A DNA stretch of 64,000 bases from Tetraselmis striata (taxonomy: Eukaryota > Chlorophyta > Chlorodendrophyceae > Chlorodendrales > Chlorodendraceae), in NCBI GenBank assembly GCA_006384855.1, contig VCJN01002666.1, positions 1-64,000 of the forward strand. Reading direction: 5' to 3'. The first letter of the stretch is position 1, and each line of letters begins with the position of its first letter. The position numbers and the translations under genes were made by a program. This document shows positions 63,286 to 64,000 of this stretch, in pieces. Below the pieces are notes generated by a model, which saw only the letters and a program-made list of their open reading frames with translations, ran no database searches and was not told the DNA's origin.

Positions 63286-64000
63286 ATGTCAGATGGAGAA
63301 GAACCCGTCGCTGAGCCGACGCTGCAGTCGCTGAACGCAGATATGAGGGCCCAGTCTTCATTACTGCGAGAGCTGGCTACAGCTGTGGCACAATTGACGG
63401 CTCGTGATCGCGTTGTTGATGGAGAAGGGGCACATGGCTCCGGCTCAGGGCAGCGCTTCGCGAGACAGCCGACAGGCAGCGGGGGAGCCGCAGAGCGCCC
63501 CGACTTGCTAGAGCTAGCCCAGAGCGGCCGTGTCGGAGCAAAATCCGTGAGTGCCGAGGATGATTACCTCGCGGTGCCAGAGCTACTGCAGAGAGCAGAG
63601 TCTGGTTACGAGGCCGTTCGACCGGTCAGCCGAGTGCCTGGACTTTTCCCTTTGAGCACCGACCTAACGAACGAGTACCTCAAGCAGGATGACCGGCGTC
63701 TGCCGGCCCAGGAGGAGTACTTGTGGATGTCGTGTTTCGGGGCCCACATGGCCGCCCTTTTCGTGGCGCTCGACGAGCTACTGCCCTACGTCCCTTCCAG
63801 CAACCAGGACTTCACCCCCTACCTCGCGAGAGCCCGGAACCACGCCGAGGCCATCGACAAGGCGTTTCGGTTTCGTTTGGCCTTCCTACGGAAGCTCAAT
63901 GAGATCAAGCGTGTGCACGGTGACCAAGGTGTTCTGGATGTGCTGCGAGCTCAGCATTTTCAGCCTGCTTCGGAGCATCTGGGTTCCGCGATCTTTGGGG
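63286..64000 (+). CDS. Gag-like ORF of an unidentified retroelement, cut by window end
   Basis: The frame opens at the ATG at 63286 and is uninterrupted to the window end (more than 238 codons). The N-terminal third is polar with a short helix (LLRELATAVAQLTARD) and a Gly/Ser-rich linker. The rest is helical with W and R-rich segments (LPAQEEYLWMSCFGAHMAAL, AIDKAFRFRLAFLRKLN). This resembles the first ORF of DIRS-like or other retroelements, but no zinc knuckle or enzyme motif is in view, so a cellular protein is possible. Being open-ended, it is partial at its 3' side. Confidence 0.45.
   Translation, partial: MSDGEEPVAEPTLQSLNADMRAQSSLLRELATAVAQLTARDRVVDGEGAHGSGSGQRFARQPTGSGGAAERPDLLELAQSGRVGAKSVSAEDDYLAVPELLQRAESGYEAVRPVSRVPGLFPLSTDLTNEYLKQDDRRLPAQEEYLWMSCFGAHMAALFVALDELLPYVPSSNQDFTPYLARARNHAEAIDKAFRFRLAFLRKLNEIKRVHGDQGVLDVLRAQHFQPASEHLGSAIFG

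Overview
The window looks like nuclear DNA of a volvocine-type green alga (Chlamydomonadales). The evidence is dense short introns with GTGCGC/GTGAGT-type donors and CAG acceptors, GC-rich exons, candidate TGTAA poly(A) signals, long G/C homopolymer runs, many minisatellites, and heavy loading with retroelements. There is no bacterial gene organisation, rRNA, complete tRNA or CRISPR array. No database search was possible; family names rest on recognised motifs and on reading exons and splice sites by eye.

Layout. 1-8 kb: a tRNA-derived SINE tail, the cysteine-rich end of a piggyBac-like transposase, a truncated retroelement 3' end (family B), and a nearly full-length but frameshifted APE-type non-LTR retrotransposon (LINE-A, minus strand). 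8-18 kb: dispersed repeats and a block of four successive tandem arrays (593-bp, 30-bp, 187-bp and 247-bp periods). 18-36 kb: degenerate coding fragments and two copies of one Ty3/gypsy LTR retrotransposon in opposite orientation (20359-27208 plus, 29008-35713 minus), each with perfect 5-bp target-site duplications, 411-bp LTRs, PBS, PPT, gag and pol. The second copy has an intact pol; the first has a 4-bp insertion in integrase. Their Pol starts with a Dam-methyltransferase-like and a Nudix-like domain before protease, and gag ends in a canonical GGGAAAC -1 frameshift heptamer.

36-57 kb is the genic part, with four cellular genes whose exons I could join: a YCII-domain protein with a presequence exon (plus, 38554-39398), a secreted SGNH/GDSL-type hydrolase of 12 exons (minus, 41717-45786), UFD1 of the Cdc48-Npl4-Ufd1 ubiquitin pathway (minus, 48156-52026), and a Cgr1/CCDC86-like nucleolar protein (minus, 55539-56551, 5' end unresolved). 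A 561-bp tandem duplication, two SINEs and a MITE-like element lie between them.

57-64 kb returns to repeats: a second LINE-A copy (plus), a retroelement C-terminal region with a PD-(D/E)XK-like core and one in-frame stop, a second family B copy (minus), and a gag-like ORF that runs off the right edge.

The cellular genes share no evident pathway. The rest is a record of repeated insertion, truncation and tandem amplification.
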